The notes under the pieces: model-generated
What the model saw: the letters and a program-made list of their open reading frames with translations, nothing else
Databases searched by the model: none
What the model was told of the DNA's origin: nothing
In this document: positions 41,972 through 51,166 of the stretch, piece by piece
How positions within the stretch are numbered: position 1 is the stretch's first letter
Layout: the number at the start of each line of letters is the position of its first letter
Origin: Cryobacterium flavum
Lineage (GTDB): Bacteria > Actinomycetota > Actinomycetes > Actinomycetales > Microbacteriaceae
Length of the DNA: 64,000 nucleotides
NCBI RefSeq assembly: GCF_900103805.1
Contig: NZ_FNIB01000006.1
Span: forward strand, 62,001-126,000
Direction: 5' to 3'
Translations under genes and position numbers: made by a program

Positions 41972-42457
41972 GCCCCGACTCGCTGGACGCCCGCCGCGAA
42001 CGACGGCGGCACAAGCGGTGAGTTTCGAAGTTCTTCGGGGAAGACCCGGCATTACTGGGCACGGGGCCCGGGCCGAGAACGGGGCCCAGTTTACAAACTG
42101 GGCCCCGTTCGCAACATAGAACATGTTCGTGGAAAACCCGAGCGAGACCAGTTCGAATCCCGTCATCACGGCGGTGGAGCAGGATCGGGAGATTCTGTTG
42201 GCGGCAGACGAGTTCCATCGCCACGGTCGACCAGGTCGGCGTCAGAAATCGTGCGTGAACTGGTCATGGCGGTACTCCCACACGGTCGTCGGCCGGGGCC
42301 GAAAGGACGACCCATCCGCACCTGTTGCGCAGAAGGCAATTGCTACGACAGCTGTACGCCGGTTCGGTCCCGGGCACACCCCTTGATTGCCCGCTCGGCA
42401 CTGCATCCGCTGACACCCGAAGTAGGCTAGTTAGGTGAACAAGGGATACACAACACG
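41972..42457. other. 486-bp divergent intergenic region
   Basis: It separates the DUF2236 gene (minus) from the sugar porter (plus). It holds palindrome copy 2 (42077-42110) and a short run like the 3' end of a tRNA (TTCGAATCCCGTC, 42152-42164) with no cloverleaf around it. I see no gene: the frames here lack start signals and family resemblance. The porter promoter should lie in its last 80 bases (TAGGCT at 42424-42429, followed by AAGGGA before the ATG). Confidence 0.6.
42077..42110. repeat. 34-bp near-perfect palindrome with core GGGCCCAGTTTACAAACTGGGCCC (copy 2)
   Basis: Two exact 16-base arms flank the central AC. The 24-bp core differs from copy 1 (11486-11517) only in its two central bases; the outer flanks differ. 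This copy is between divergent genes, so it cannot be their terminator. Confidence 0.85.
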
Positions 42458-43921
42458 ATGACCGCGTCCGTGAAGGCAACTGATCTGGCAGCACCCAGTA
42501 CCAACAGAAAAGTCATCGCGCTGGCCGTCGCCGGTGCCCTCGGCGGGTTTCTGTTCGGGTTCGATTCTTCGGTCATCAACGGCGCGGTCAATGCGGTGCA
42601 GCAGGAATTCGGGCTGAACGCCACTTTGACAGGTTTCGCGGTAGCGTGCGCGCTGCTCGGCGCCGCGGCCGGAGCATTCTTCGGTGGGCGCTTCGCCGAC
42701 CGCTACGGACGCATCCCCATGATGGTGCTCGGCGGCGTCGTGTTCCTGATCAGCTCGATCGGCTCCGGCTTCGCGTTCGGCGTCGTCGACCTGATCGTCT
42801 GGCGGGTGGTCGGCGGACTCGGTATCGGTCTCGCATCCGTCGTCGCACCGGCCTACATCGCCGAAATTTCACCCCGGCAGATGCGCGGCCGGCTCGGCTC
42901 GTTGCAGCAGCTCGCGATCACCCTCGGAATCTTCACGGCCCTGCTCTCCGACGCCGTGTTCGCCGAGAGCGCGGGCGGCGCCGGCAGCGAGTTCTGGTTC
43001 GGCGTCGAAGCCTGGCGCTGGATGTTCCTGGCCGGTGCCGTACCCGCCATCGTCTACGGCGGTATCGCGTTCATCCTGCCGGAATCCCCACGTTTTCTCA
43101 TTCTGAAAGACAAAGAAACGGATGCCCGCGCCGTCTTCACCCGGCTCTGGCCGAGCGGTGACGTGGACCGGGAGATTCGCGACATGCGCCGCTCGATCGA
43201 GGTCGATGCCCGCTCGCACAAGTCCGGTTCGCTGCGCGGCAGAGCGTTCGGTCTCAAGCCGATCGTCTGGGTCGGCATCATCCTCTCGGTGTTCCAGCAG
43301 TTCGTCGGCATCAACGTGATCTTCTACTACTCGACCACCCTGTGGTCGGCGGTCGGTTTCGCGGAATCGAACTCACTTACCATCTCGGTGATCACCAGTG
43401 TGACCAACATCCTGGTCACCCTGGTCGCGATCGCCCTGGTCGACCGGATCGGACGGCGACCAATTCTGCTGGCCGGGTCCATCGGTATGACGGTGTCGCT
43501 CGCCACAATGGCGGTCGCGTTCAGCCAGTCGGTCACTCTCGACGGTGAGCTCAGCCTGCCCGGGGCCTGGGCCCCGATCGCGCTGGTTGCCGCGAACCTA
43601 TTCGTGATCTCGTTCGGAGCTTCCTGGGGACCGGTGGTGTGGGTGCTCCTCGGTGAAATGTTTCCCAACTCCATTCGCGCCAAGGCCCTCGGGTTGGCCG
43701 CGGCCGCCCAGTGGATCGCGAATTTTCTCATCACGGTCAGCTTCCCCCCGATGGCGGATGCGTCCCTGCCGATCACCTACGGGCTCTACGCTCTGTTCGC
43801 CGGGCTCTCGTTCTGGTTCGTGCTGCGCAAAGTGCCCGAAACCAACGGAATGTCACTCGAGGAAGCCGACACCCTGTTGCCGCCGAAAAACTCGGCCAGG
43901 AAGACTACTGCGACCAACTAA
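42458..43921 (+). CDS. Sugar porter, major facilitator superfamily
   Basis: The 487-residue transporter has twelve predicted helices and the sugar porter signatures GRFADRYGRIPMM (after helix 2), PESPRFLILK (after helix 6), DRIGRRPIL and PETNGMSLEE (at the C-terminal end). QQFVGINVIFYYSTTLW in helix 7 is the sugar-binding helix. It imports a monosaccharide, probably with protons. The C-terminal tail is Lys/Thr-rich. It is a single-gene unit; the sugar is not predictable from sequence. Confidence 0.9.
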   Translation: MTASVKATDLAAPSTNRKVIALAVAGALGGFLFGFDSSVINGAVNAVQQEFGLNATLTGFAVACALLGAAAGAFFGGRFADRYGRIPMMVLGGVVFLISSIGSGFAFGVVDLIVWRVVGGLGIGLASVVAPAYIAEISPRQMRGRLGSLQQLAITLGIFTALLSDAVFAESAGGAGSEFWFGVEAWRWMFLAGAVPAIVYGGIAFILPESPRFLILKDKETDARAVFTRLWPSGDVDREIRDMRRSIEVDARSHKSGSLRGRAFGLKPIVWVGIILSVFQQFVGINVIFYYSTTLWSAVGFAESNSLTISVITSVTNILVTLVAIALVDRIGRRPILLAGSIGMTVSLATMAVAFSQSVTLDGELSLPGAWAPIALVAANLFVISFGASWGPVVWVLLGEMFPNSIRAKALGLAAAAQWIANFLITVSFPPMADASLPITYGLYALFAGLSFWFVLRKVPETNGMSLEEADTLLPPKNSARKTTATN

Positions 43922-44024
43922 GAACTAAAGCAGTGCGCGGTAAAACCCTCAAGCCCCCGAACGGGCTGTCGCGTCGAGCGGGGTTTGCGGATAACTTCAC
44001 AACACAAGATTGTGGAGTGTGACC

Positions 44025-45263
44025 ATGCCCGAACGTGGATACGCCGTTATATGTTTGAAAACCACCGGACTGTTCCCGTATCAGCGGGATCGGGTCGTCG
44101 AGGTCGCCGTGGTGCACCTCGACGAGGGTGGTCGCATTGCTGAGCGCTGGGAAACGGTGATCAACCCCGGAAGCAACGCCGGCGACGTGGCGAACCACGG
44201 CGTCAGCACGGCCGAACTGCTTCGCGCGCCGACCTTCGAGCAGATTGCACCGCGCCTGGTCGATCTGCTGCGCGGCCGGGTATTGGTGACGCACAACGCC
44301 CAGTTCGTCACCGGATTTCTGATGCGCGAGTTCGAGCTGATTGGCTACGCCCCCGGGCGCGGACTGGAGGCGGTCTGCACCATGCAGTTGGCCCGCACGT
44401 ATTTGCCCGGGGCCGGTCGGCTCCTCGTCGATTGCTGCGCCGCCTATGACATCGAAATCGGACCAGGCCCCGGTGCTCTGGTGCAGGGCGTGGCGTGCGC
44501 GAGCCTGCTGGCCGCCTACGTGCACGGCTCGCCGACAGCTGCACCGTGGATCGACGCGCTTGACCGCGCCGAGCGTTCTGCCTGGCCGAGAATTGCGGCG
44601 GGTACCGACGCCGAGTGGGTGCAGCGCGACCCGTTAACTCCGCGCGACGTGGTGGCAAGACCGAGCTTCCTGGCCCGCGCGGCCGTGAAACTCCCCGACT
44701 ACACCGGCCCTGAGGAACACCTCGACTACCTCGCCCTGCTCGATTTGTGCCTGCTCGATCGGGTTCTCGGGCCTCGGGAAACACATGAACTTCGGGTCCT
44801 GGCCGAATTCAGTGGCATCAATGCCGCGGAGTGCACCGCGCTGCACCGTCGCTATTTCGAGGATCTCGTGCGGGTGGCCTGGTCGAACGGAGCTCTCAGC
44901 ATCGCGGATTCCGCCGATCTGATCGCGGTCGCACGCATGCTCGACGTCGCTCCGGAGGTCGTTGCCGCAGCACTGGCGGCACCCGCATCGGTGGTGCAGC
45001 TGCCGATCGCGTCGATCGACACCGTGCTGCTGGAGCAGGGCGACATCGTCGTGCTGACCGGTGACATGGCCCGTGCCCGCTCCGACTGGAGCCGGGAATT
45101 GGTCGCACGGGGCCTGTCCCTGGGTACGGCGGTCACCCTGCGCACCCGGCTGCTCGTGGCCGCGGACCCGGCGTCACTCACCGGCAAGACCGGCAAGGCT
45201 CGGGACTACGGCATTCCGATCGTCTCCGAATTCGGCCTGCGCTCTCTCATCGGGGTGCGCTGA
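44025..45263 (+). CDS. Degenerate DnaQ-type exonuclease domain fused to a BRCT domain
   Basis: The 412-residue protein has an N-terminal domain with the DEDD exonuclease fold and a C-terminal BRCT-like domain (about 340-412: VVLTGDMARARSDWSRELVA...GIPIVSEFGLRSLIG). The catalytic residues are gone. Motif I, normally DxETTG, is Cys10-Leu-Lys12-Thr-Thr-Gly. Motif II, normally HNAxFD, is HNAQFV (Val95). The motif III His and Asp in Hx4D are absent (GPGALVQGVACA). It should bind but not cut nucleic acid, or have another role in DNA repair. The start ATG 44025 follows a GGAG. Confidence 0.85.
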   Translation: MPERGYAVICLKTTGLFPYQRDRVVEVAVVHLDEGGRIAERWETVINPGSNAGDVANHGVSTAELLRAPTFEQIAPRLVDLLRGRVLVTHNAQFVTGFLMREFELIGYAPGRGLEAVCTMQLARTYLPGAGRLLVDCCAAYDIEIGPGPGALVQGVACASLLAAYVHGSPTAAPWIDALDRAERSAWPRIAAGTDAEWVQRDPLTPRDVVARPSFLARAAVKLPDYTGPEEHLDYLALLDLCLLDRVLGPRETHELRVLAEFSGINAAECTALHRRYFEDLVRVAWSNGALSIADSADLIAVARMLDVAPEVVAAALAAPASVVQLPIASIDTVLLEQGDIVVLTGDMARARSDWSRELVARGLSLGTAVTLRTRLLVAADPASLTGKTGKARDYGIPIVSEFGLRSLIGVR

Positions 45264-45486
45264 CCGCGTTCATTCGTGGCGTGAGCCCTCGCCGGCCGAC
45301 CATTTCTCTTCAACGTGGCCGAACCGTCAGGCGGCGAGGGCTATGACCCAGGCGAGGGCCAAAAAGGCGACCACCGCAAAACCTACGTTCCCTGGTCGAG
45401 GTGGCCGATCGTGGCGAGCGCGTCGAGCAGACCCCGACACGGACTAGCGCCGACCCCTCGCTAGACTGGCTGCCGGGGGCAATGAC

Positions 45487-45921
45487 ATGAAGAAGAACTA
45501 CAAGGCGGCCGCGATTCTGCTGATCGTGCAGGGCGGACTGATGGAATTCAGCGTCTTCATCGGAGTCATTCCCCTGCTCCTGCTCGGGGTAGAGCAGGGC
45601 ACCATCTCGGAACATTTCTCGTTCATCGTGCCGTACCTGCAGGACAATCTTTATCTCATGATGGTGATGAGCGGAGTGTTCGGTGCCCTGCGACTGATCG
45701 GGGCGATCGGAATTCTGCGCGATCGCCTGTGGGGCCTGGCACTCTCGGTCATCAATTGCATCGTCACGATGGCACTGATGATCTCTCTTCTTCCGGCCGG
45801 AAATCTCGACGGAATCTTCTCAGGAACAGCACTGATCCTGATTCTGACCGCCTACTTCGGCACCCAGAAAATCTCCGATGCTGTGGCCGAAGCGCCGGCG
45901 AGGGTCGAGCAGCACCAATGA
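45487..45921 (+). CDS. Small integral membrane protein
   Basis: A 144-residue protein with four probable membrane helices (about 8-34, 55-72, 80-95, 102-125) and short loops. It has a Lys-rich start (MKKNYK) and an acidic tail. I recognise no family. It is a single gene preceded by a 223-bp gap with a TAGACT sequence 20-25 bases before the ATG. Confidence 0.65.
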   Translation: MKKNYKAAAILLIVQGGLMEFSVFIGVIPLLLLGVEQGTISEHFSFIVPYLQDNLYLMMVMSGVFGALRLIGAIGILRDRLWGLALSVINCIVTMALMISLLPAGNLDGIFSGTALILILTAYFGTQKISDAVAEAPARVEQHQ

Positions 45922-46067
45922 CCTGTCGAACTGGTCAGAGGGTCGCCCGGCGCCAAGCCGGTGACGGCCACCAGCTCTCCCCAGCGGATGCGGCACCTGT
46001 CCAGCACCGTCAGTGCCGTACCCGACCGGCGGTCATCGCGCAGCAGTCCCAGCAACGGATTGCCGGG

Positions 46068-46454
46068 CTAGCGGCGGCGCGGAGCGGCTTTCTCCGCGCA
46101 CATGATGCAGAGGTCAGCGGCCGGTTTAATCTCCAGCCGCCCTTGCGGAATGCGTTCGCCGCCGCGCACGCACAGGCCATAGCTGCCGTCGACGATCCGC
46201 TGCAGGGCCCGATCGATCGCCGCGAGTTCTTCGACGGCTTCGCCCTGGAACCCCGACATGCGTGACCATTCGGTGCGCAGCGAGGACGCCTCAGCGTCGT
46301 GGGCGCCGTCGGCCGAGCCGTCGCTGCGCGAGCTTTGCACGCCGGCAAAGGTGTCTGCGAGGCGCTGGGACTCTAGGTTCAGTTCACGCCGGCGTTCGCT
46401 GAGAGCGGTCTCAAACGCGTGTAGTTGAGCGGGGTCAAAGGGTGAAACGGTCAT
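46068..46454 (-). CDS. TraR/DksA-type protein with degenerate zinc finger
   Basis: The 128-residue protein has a coiled-coil (about 8-75) and a C-terminal C4-type finger: YGLCVRGGERIPQGRLEIKPAADLCIMCAEKA. In DksA the first knuckle is CxxC; here its second Cys is Gly (CVRG), while the last CxxC (CIMC) is intact. It would bind RNA polymerase's secondary channel if it works like DksA. ATG 46454 is used; an upstream TTG start would add 16 residues. The C-terminus is Arg-rich. Confidence 0.72.
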   Translation of the reverse strand: MTVSPFDPAQLHAFETALSERRRELNLESQRLADTFAGVQSSRSDGSADGAHDAEASSLRTEWSRMSGFQGEAVEELAAIDRALQRIVDGSYGLCVRGGERIPQGRLEIKPAADLCIMCAEKAAPRRR

Positions 46455-46526
46455 GTTCCATGGTCTCACGGCCCGGTTGGCCGCTGTGGGCTGGTCCGTC
46501 AACGGGCCGGTGTGAGCAAGCGCGGC

Positions 46527-47321
46527 TCAGATCTGGCCGCGCAGGTACTCCTCGATCGTCACTCCGCGGGCCGCAGCGCGCTGCACCAGGCGCCGGTGTT
46601 CCTCGGCGCTGAGCGAGAGCATCACCCGGTGCAGCTCACTGGTGCTGCGTATCGCGTCGGGGCCGTGCGGGTCGGTGAGGTCGCGGTGGTCCTCGCCGAT
46701 GTCATCCCTGAGGTCGTCGAACGAGAACAGCTCGTCGTGCGAGTAAGCGGCGGCCCGCTCGGTGACCCGGCCCGAGGTGAGGGTCGGCGCGCCCGTGCCG
46801 CTCTGCCCGACGGATGCCGCAGCTCGCGCCCCCACCACCGGTTCGGCTACCGCAGCAGCCCCGGCAAAACCAGGCCCGGCCGGTGCCGGCCGACCGCGTT
46901 GAAACGCCTCGGCCGCGCCGCGCGCACGCTCATCGGCAGCCTCGTTGAGCGGATGCCCGACATGTCCCTTGACCCATTCGAAGCGGTACCGGCGGCCGGC
47001 GATGGCCTCGTCGATCTCCTTCAGCAGGTCGAGGTTCATCACCGGTTTGCCGTCGCCCTTGCGCCAGCCCTTGGCCTTCCAGCCCTTCATCCACTTCGTC
47101 ACCGAGTTGATCACGTACTGGCTGTCGCACAGCACCAGCAGGTCGTCGTCGATGTGCGCTGTCGCGCGAAACAGTTCGAGCACGGCCTTCAGCTCGCCCT
47201 GGTTGTTGGTGGCGTGCTTCCAGCCGCCGGCCGCCCACGACGAGTCGTCGACGTACCAGGCCCAACCGGCCGGTCCGGGGTTTCCGAGGGCAGAACCGTC
47301 GGCGGCGGCGGTGATCGTCAT
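46527..47321 (-). CDS. rnhA: Ribonuclease HI with C-terminal extension
   Basis: The 264-residue protein degrades RNA in RNA-DNA hybrids. The N-terminal 150 residues are RNase HI with all four carboxylates: Asp8 in AAADGSALGNPGPAG, Glu43 in NNQGELKA, Asp66 in LLVLCDSQYV, and Asp130 in NEAADERARG. A basic protrusion KGWKAKGWRKGDGK is present. Residues 150-264 form an extension: an Ala/Gly/Pro linker, then acidic SFDDLRDDIGEDHRD, and a helical end (HRVMLSLSAEEHRRLVQ, then AARGVTIEEYLRGQI) like a ribbon-helix-helix. The start follows an AAAGG ribosome binding site. Confidence 0.9.
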   Translation of the reverse strand: MTITAAADGSALGNPGPAGWAWYVDDSSWAAGGWKHATNNQGELKAVLELFRATAHIDDDLLVLCDSQYVINSVTKWMKGWKAKGWRKGDGKPVMNLDLLKEIDEAIAGRRYRFEWVKGHVGHPLNEAADERARGAAEAFQRGRPAPAGPGFAGAAAVAEPVVGARAAASVGQSGTGAPTLTSGRVTERAAAYSHDELFSFDDLRDDIGEDHRDLTDPHGPDAIRSTSELHRVMLSLSAEEHRRLVQRAAARGVTIEEYLRGQI

Positions 47322-47587
47322 GTGCGGGCCTTTCAAACAGCGGATACGCAGGGCGCAGGTCGTCCAATTCTGCCACGCCCGGCATCCGCTGCCCGTATCA
47401 CCGGACCACGCCTGGAATGTGTCCGTCATGTAACAGCGCCCCAACATCCCACCGAACAGCCTGTGATGATCTGGTGATCGGAAGGTAACGGGTGCCACGT
47501 TGGCCGGAAACACGCGCTGGCTAACGTCGAAGCAGGGAAGCCGCCCGGGCTGCCTGCAGCTCTGCACCACCTCCTGAGGGGATTTCG

Positions 47588-49000
47588 ATGACATCCAGCA
47601 CCGTTGAATCAGCACCAGGCACCACCGCACCCAGTACCGATGAGGCGGTGCTGGTGCACCGTCCGGGTCGATGGATCGACAATTGGAACCCCGAGAACAA
47701 GAAGCAGTGGCAACAGGGTGGCAAACTCATCGCCTCCCGCAACCTGAAATGGTCGATCTTCGCCGAGTTCCTCGGCTTCGTGGTCTGGCAGCTCTGGAGC
47801 ATCGTCGTCGTGTCGCTGCCGGCCGCCGGCTTCACCTTCTCCACCGCCGAGGTGTTCTGGCTCATCTCCATGCCGAGCCTCGTCGGCGCCACGCTGCGCT
47901 TCCCGTACACCTTCCTGGTCCCCAAGTTCGGTGGCCGCAACTGGACGATCATCTCGGCCGGACTGCTGTTGATCCCGTCGATCGCTCTCGGCTTCTGCGT
48001 CGGCAACCCGGACACCCCGTTTGGCGTCATGCTGTTCGTCGCCGCGCTCGCCGGCTTCGGCGGCGGCAACTTCGCCAGCTCGATGTCGAACATCACCTAC
48101 TTCTACCCGCAGAGCCAGAAGGGCTACGCGCTCGGCCTGAACGCGGCCGGCGGCAACCTCGGCGCTTCGATGGCCCAGCTCATCGTGCCGATCGTGATCA
48201 CCCTCGGCGCTGTCGGTACCCTCAATATCTCGCTCGCCGGCTGGTTCTGGATCCCGTTCATCCTGGTGGCCATGTGGGGCGCCTGGAAGTACATGGACAA
48301 CCTCACCAACGCCAAGGCCGACTTCGCCGGATCCATCGCCGCAGTGAAGGAGCCGCACTTCTGGATTCTCGCCGTGCTCTACATCGGCACCTTCGGTTCC
48401 TTCATCGGCTTCGCGAGCGTCTTCCCGAAGCTCATCGCCGACCAGTTTCCCGCCTACTCCACCTTCCAGGTCGCGTCCGCCTCGCTGTCGCTCGCCTTCA
48501 TCGGCGCCTTGGTCGGTTCGCTGGCACGCCCGGCTGGCGGACGCCTCGCCGACCGCTTTGGCGGGGCATCCGTCACCGTCGCAGCCTTCGGCGTCATGGC
48601 CGTCGGTGCCCTCGTGGTGGTCGCGGTGCTGCCGCTCGGAAACTTCTGGGCGTTCCTCGGCAGCTTCCTGCTGATCTTCGTCGCCACCGGAATCGGCAAC
48701 GGCTCGACCTACCGTATGATTCCGAGCGTGTTCTCGGCCAAGAGCGGAGTGAAAGACGCCCACCAGAACTCGGGTGACGTCAACACGCAACGCAAGACGG
48801 CAGCAGCCCTCGGCCTCATCTCGGCTGTCGGAGCCTCCGGCGGATTTATCATCCCGCAGGTGCTCGGCCACTCCAAGACAACGACCGGCGACTACTCCAG
48901 CGCGATCTACGCCTTCGCCATGGCCTACGTCGTCATGATGTGTGTCACCGCCTTCGTCTACCTCCGCCGCGGCTCGTCCGTCGCCGGCCAGAAGATCTAG
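47588..49000 (+). CDS. narK: NarK/NasA-family nitrate/nitrite transporter
   Basis: The 470-residue transporter has twelve predicted helices. The nitrate signatures AGFGGGNFASSMSNITYFYP and GNGSTYRMIPSVF (with the conserved Arg) are present. It brings nitrate in and may exchange nitrite. The N-terminus is a Ser/Thr-rich cytoplasmic tail. It is the first gene of the nitrate operon, 6 nt before nasA. Its promoter lies in the 266-bp region after rnhA. Confidence 0.93.
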   Translation: MTSSTVESAPGTTAPSTDEAVLVHRPGRWIDNWNPENKKQWQQGGKLIASRNLKWSIFAEFLGFVVWQLWSIVVVSLPAAGFTFSTAEVFWLISMPSLVGATLRFPYTFLVPKFGGRNWTIISAGLLLIPSIALGFCVGNPDTPFGVMLFVAALAGFGGGNFASSMSNITYFYPQSQKGYALGLNAAGGNLGASMAQLIVPIVITLGAVGTLNISLAGWFWIPFILVAMWGAWKYMDNLTNAKADFAGSIAAVKEPHFWILAVLYIGTFGSFIGFASVFPKLIADQFPAYSTFQVASASLSLAFIGALVGSLARPAGGRLADRFGGASVTVAAFGVMAVGALVVVAVLPLGNFWAFLGSFLLIFVATGIGNGSTYRMIPSVFSAKSGVKDAHQNSGDVNTQRKTAAALGLISAVGASGGFIIPQVLGHSKTTTGDYSSAIYAFAMAYVVMMCVTAFVYLRRGSSVAGQKI

Positions 49001-49006
49001 GAACCC

Positions 49007-51166
49007 ATGCCCGTGGCCCGAACCCACTGCCCGTACTGCGCCCTGCAGTGCGCGATGACGCTGACCCCGGTCGAAACGCCGGTTAAAACGGATGCCGCAG
49101 CATCCGTTTCGCAGGCCACCGCAGTCGTGACGGTCACGGGCCGGGAGTTTCCGACCAACCGCGGGGGCCTGTGCAAGAAGGGCTGGACCTCTGCTGAACT
49201 GCTCACATCGCCGGACCGCATTCTCGAACCCCTGCTGCGACAGGCTGACGGTACCTTCGAGCCGGCCTCCTGGAGCGACGCACTCGACCTCGTCGCCTCG
49301 AAACTCCGCGAGGCCCGGGCGGAACACGGGGCTGACGCGGTCGGCGCGTTCGGCGGCGGCAGCCTGACCAACGAGAAGGCCTACCAGCTCGGCAAGTTCA
49401 CCCGAGTGGCGCTTCGTTCCAGCCGCATCGACTACAACGGCCGGTTTTGCATGTCGAGCGCCGCCGCCGCGGGAAACCGGGCGTTCGGCCTCGACCGGGG
49501 ATTGCCGTTTCGGGTCGACGAGCTCGACGCGGCCGACACCATTTTGATTCTCGGCTCCAACGTGGCGCAGACCATGCCGCCGTTCATCGGCCACCTCGAG
49601 GGCGCCCGCGCCGCTGGCGGCCTCGTGGTCGTCGACCCCCGCCGCACCGCGACCGCCCGACTCACCGACGACGGCGCCGGCATGCACGTGCAGCCGACCC
49701 CCGGCAGCGACCTCGTGCTGCTGCTCGGCCTGACCCACATCGTCATCGCCGAGAAACTCGCCGACCTCGATTATCTGGCGAGCCGCACCACGGGCTTCGA
49801 CGCGGTGCGCCGCAGCGTGAGCCAGTGGTGGCCGGCCCGGGTACAGGAACAGACCGGCGTGCCGGTCTGGCAGCTGCGTGAACTAGCCCGGCGCCTCGCT
49901 GGCGGGGCTGCGCGCGGAGCAGCGACCGGCAGCGGCACCTACATCCTTACCGGGCGGGGCGTCGAGCAGCACGCCGATGGCACCGACACGGCCACCGCCG
50001 CGATCAATCTCAGCCTGGTGCTCGGCCTTGTTGGCACGACGCACTCCGGCTACGGCACGCTCACCGGCCAGGGCAACGGGCAGGGTGGACGTGAACACGG
50101 GCAGAAATGCGACCAGCTGCCCGGCTACCGCAAGATCAACGATCCCGCCGCGCGCGCGCATGTCGCTGGGGTCTGGGGTGTCGACCCCGATAGCCTGCCT
50201 GGCGTTGGGCTTCCCGCGGTCGAGTTGCTCAGCTCGCTGGGCGAGCCGGGCGGCATCCGCTGCCTGCTCGTGCACGGCTCTAACGTGGTCGTCTCGGCTC
50301 CGAACGCAAACCGGGTGCGCGCCGCCCTGAAAACCCTCGACTTTCTGGTCGTCGCCGACTTCTTCTTCTCCGAAACTGCCGTGCTCGCCGATGTCGTGCT
50401 GCCGGTGACCCAGTGGGCCGAAGAGGAGGGCACGATGACCTCGCTCGAGGGCCGCGTCATCCGTCGCCGCCTGGCCGTCGACGCGCCGGAGGGCGTGCGC
50501 AGCGAACTGTGGATCTGGCAGGAACTCGCTCGCCGGCTCGACTCGGCGTCAACGTTCAGCGCCGAAGCGTCCGAGGTGTTCGACGAACTCTGCCGGGCGT
50601 CGGCGGGAGGCCTGGCCGACTATTCCGGGCTCAGCTATGAGTTGCTCGACTCCGAAGAGCCGGCCTTCTGGCCGTATCCCGCAGGGTCCACCGGAACGCC
50701 CCGCCTATTTCTTGACCGCTTTGCCCACCCCGACGGCCGCGCCCACCTCGTCGCCGTCCAGGCCAGTCGCCTCGGTGCACCGGCGCAGGTCGACGGCACC
50801 CTCACGCTGATCACCGGCCGCCTGCTCGAGCACTACCAAAGCGGCACCCAGACCCGGCGGGTGCGCGAGCTCGCCGATGCCCAGCCGGAGGCCCGACTGC
50901 AGCTGCACCCGGCTACCGCGGAGCAGCTCGGCATCATCGACGAGGCCTGGGTCGAGGTCAGCAACGACCGGGGAACGGTGCGCTGCCGGGCCGAGGTGAG
51001 CACCGACATCCGCTTTGACACGGTCTTTCTGCCGTTTCACTTTGCCGGCGATCAGCGTGCCAACCTGCTGACGGACGACGAGACCGATCCCGTGAGCGGT
51101 ATGCCCGAATTCAAGAAGACGACCGTTCGAGTGCGTGCGCTCGTGGAAGCAGGCGCCCATGTCTGA
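49007..51166 (+). CDS. nasA: Assimilatory nitrate reductase, catalytic subunit
   Basis: The 719-residue molybdopterin-guanine-dinucleotide oxidoreductase reduces nitrate to nitrite. The N-terminal [4Fe-4S] cluster has Cys8, Cys11, Cys15 and Cys56 (HCPYCALQC and GGLCKKGW). RFCMSSAAAAGNRAFG holds the likely Mo-ligand Cys near residue 147. QGNGQGGREHGQKCDQLPG and TSLEGRVIRR are standard for the Nas/Nap group. No Tat signal is seen, so it is cytoplasmic, as expected for assimilation. It overlaps nasB by 8 bp. Confidence 0.93.
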   Translation: MPVARTHCPYCALQCAMTLTPVETPVKTDAAASVSQATAVVTVTGREFPTNRGGLCKKGWTSAELLTSPDRILEPLLRQADGTFEPASWSDALDLVASKLREARAEHGADAVGAFGGGSLTNEKAYQLGKFTRVALRSSRIDYNGRFCMSSAAAAGNRAFGLDRGLPFRVDELDAADTILILGSNVAQTMPPFIGHLEGARAAGGLVVVDPRRTATARLTDDGAGMHVQPTPGSDLVLLLGLTHIVIAEKLADLDYLASRTTGFDAVRRSVSQWWPARVQEQTGVPVWQLRELARRLAGGAARGAATGSGTYILTGRGVEQHADGTDTATAAINLSLVLGLVGTTHSGYGTLTGQGNGQGGREHGQKCDQLPGYRKINDPAARAHVAGVWGVDPDSLPGVGLPAVELLSSLGEPGGIRCLLVHGSNVVVSAPNANRVRAALKTLDFLVVADFFFSETAVLADVVLPVTQWAEEEGTMTSLEGRVIRRRLAVDAPEGVRSELWIWQELARRLDSASTFSAEASEVFDELCRASAGGLADYSGLSYELLDSEEPAFWPYPAGSTGTPRLFLDRFAHPDGRAHLVAVQASRLGAPAQVDGTLTLITGRLLEHYQSGTQTRRVRELADAQPEARLQLHPATAEQLGIIDEAWVEVSNDRGTVRCRAEVSTDIRFDTVFLPFHFAGDQRANLLTDDETDPVSGMPEFKKTTVRVRALVEAGAHV

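Noticed and set aside
42152..42164. tRNA-like string TTCGAATCCCGTC
   Set aside because: The flanks cannot form the T stem or a cloverleaf; no acceptor CCA end. At most a decayed tRNA end, not a gene.
42123..42386. An 87-codon open frame in the divergent intergenic region
   Set aside because: No ribosome binding site, no recognisable motif, and atypical composition.
47609..49738. A 709-codon minus-strand frame opposite narK and nasA
   Set aside because: Antisense shadow with strongly biased composition (Asp/Glu/Arg/Gly) and no family.
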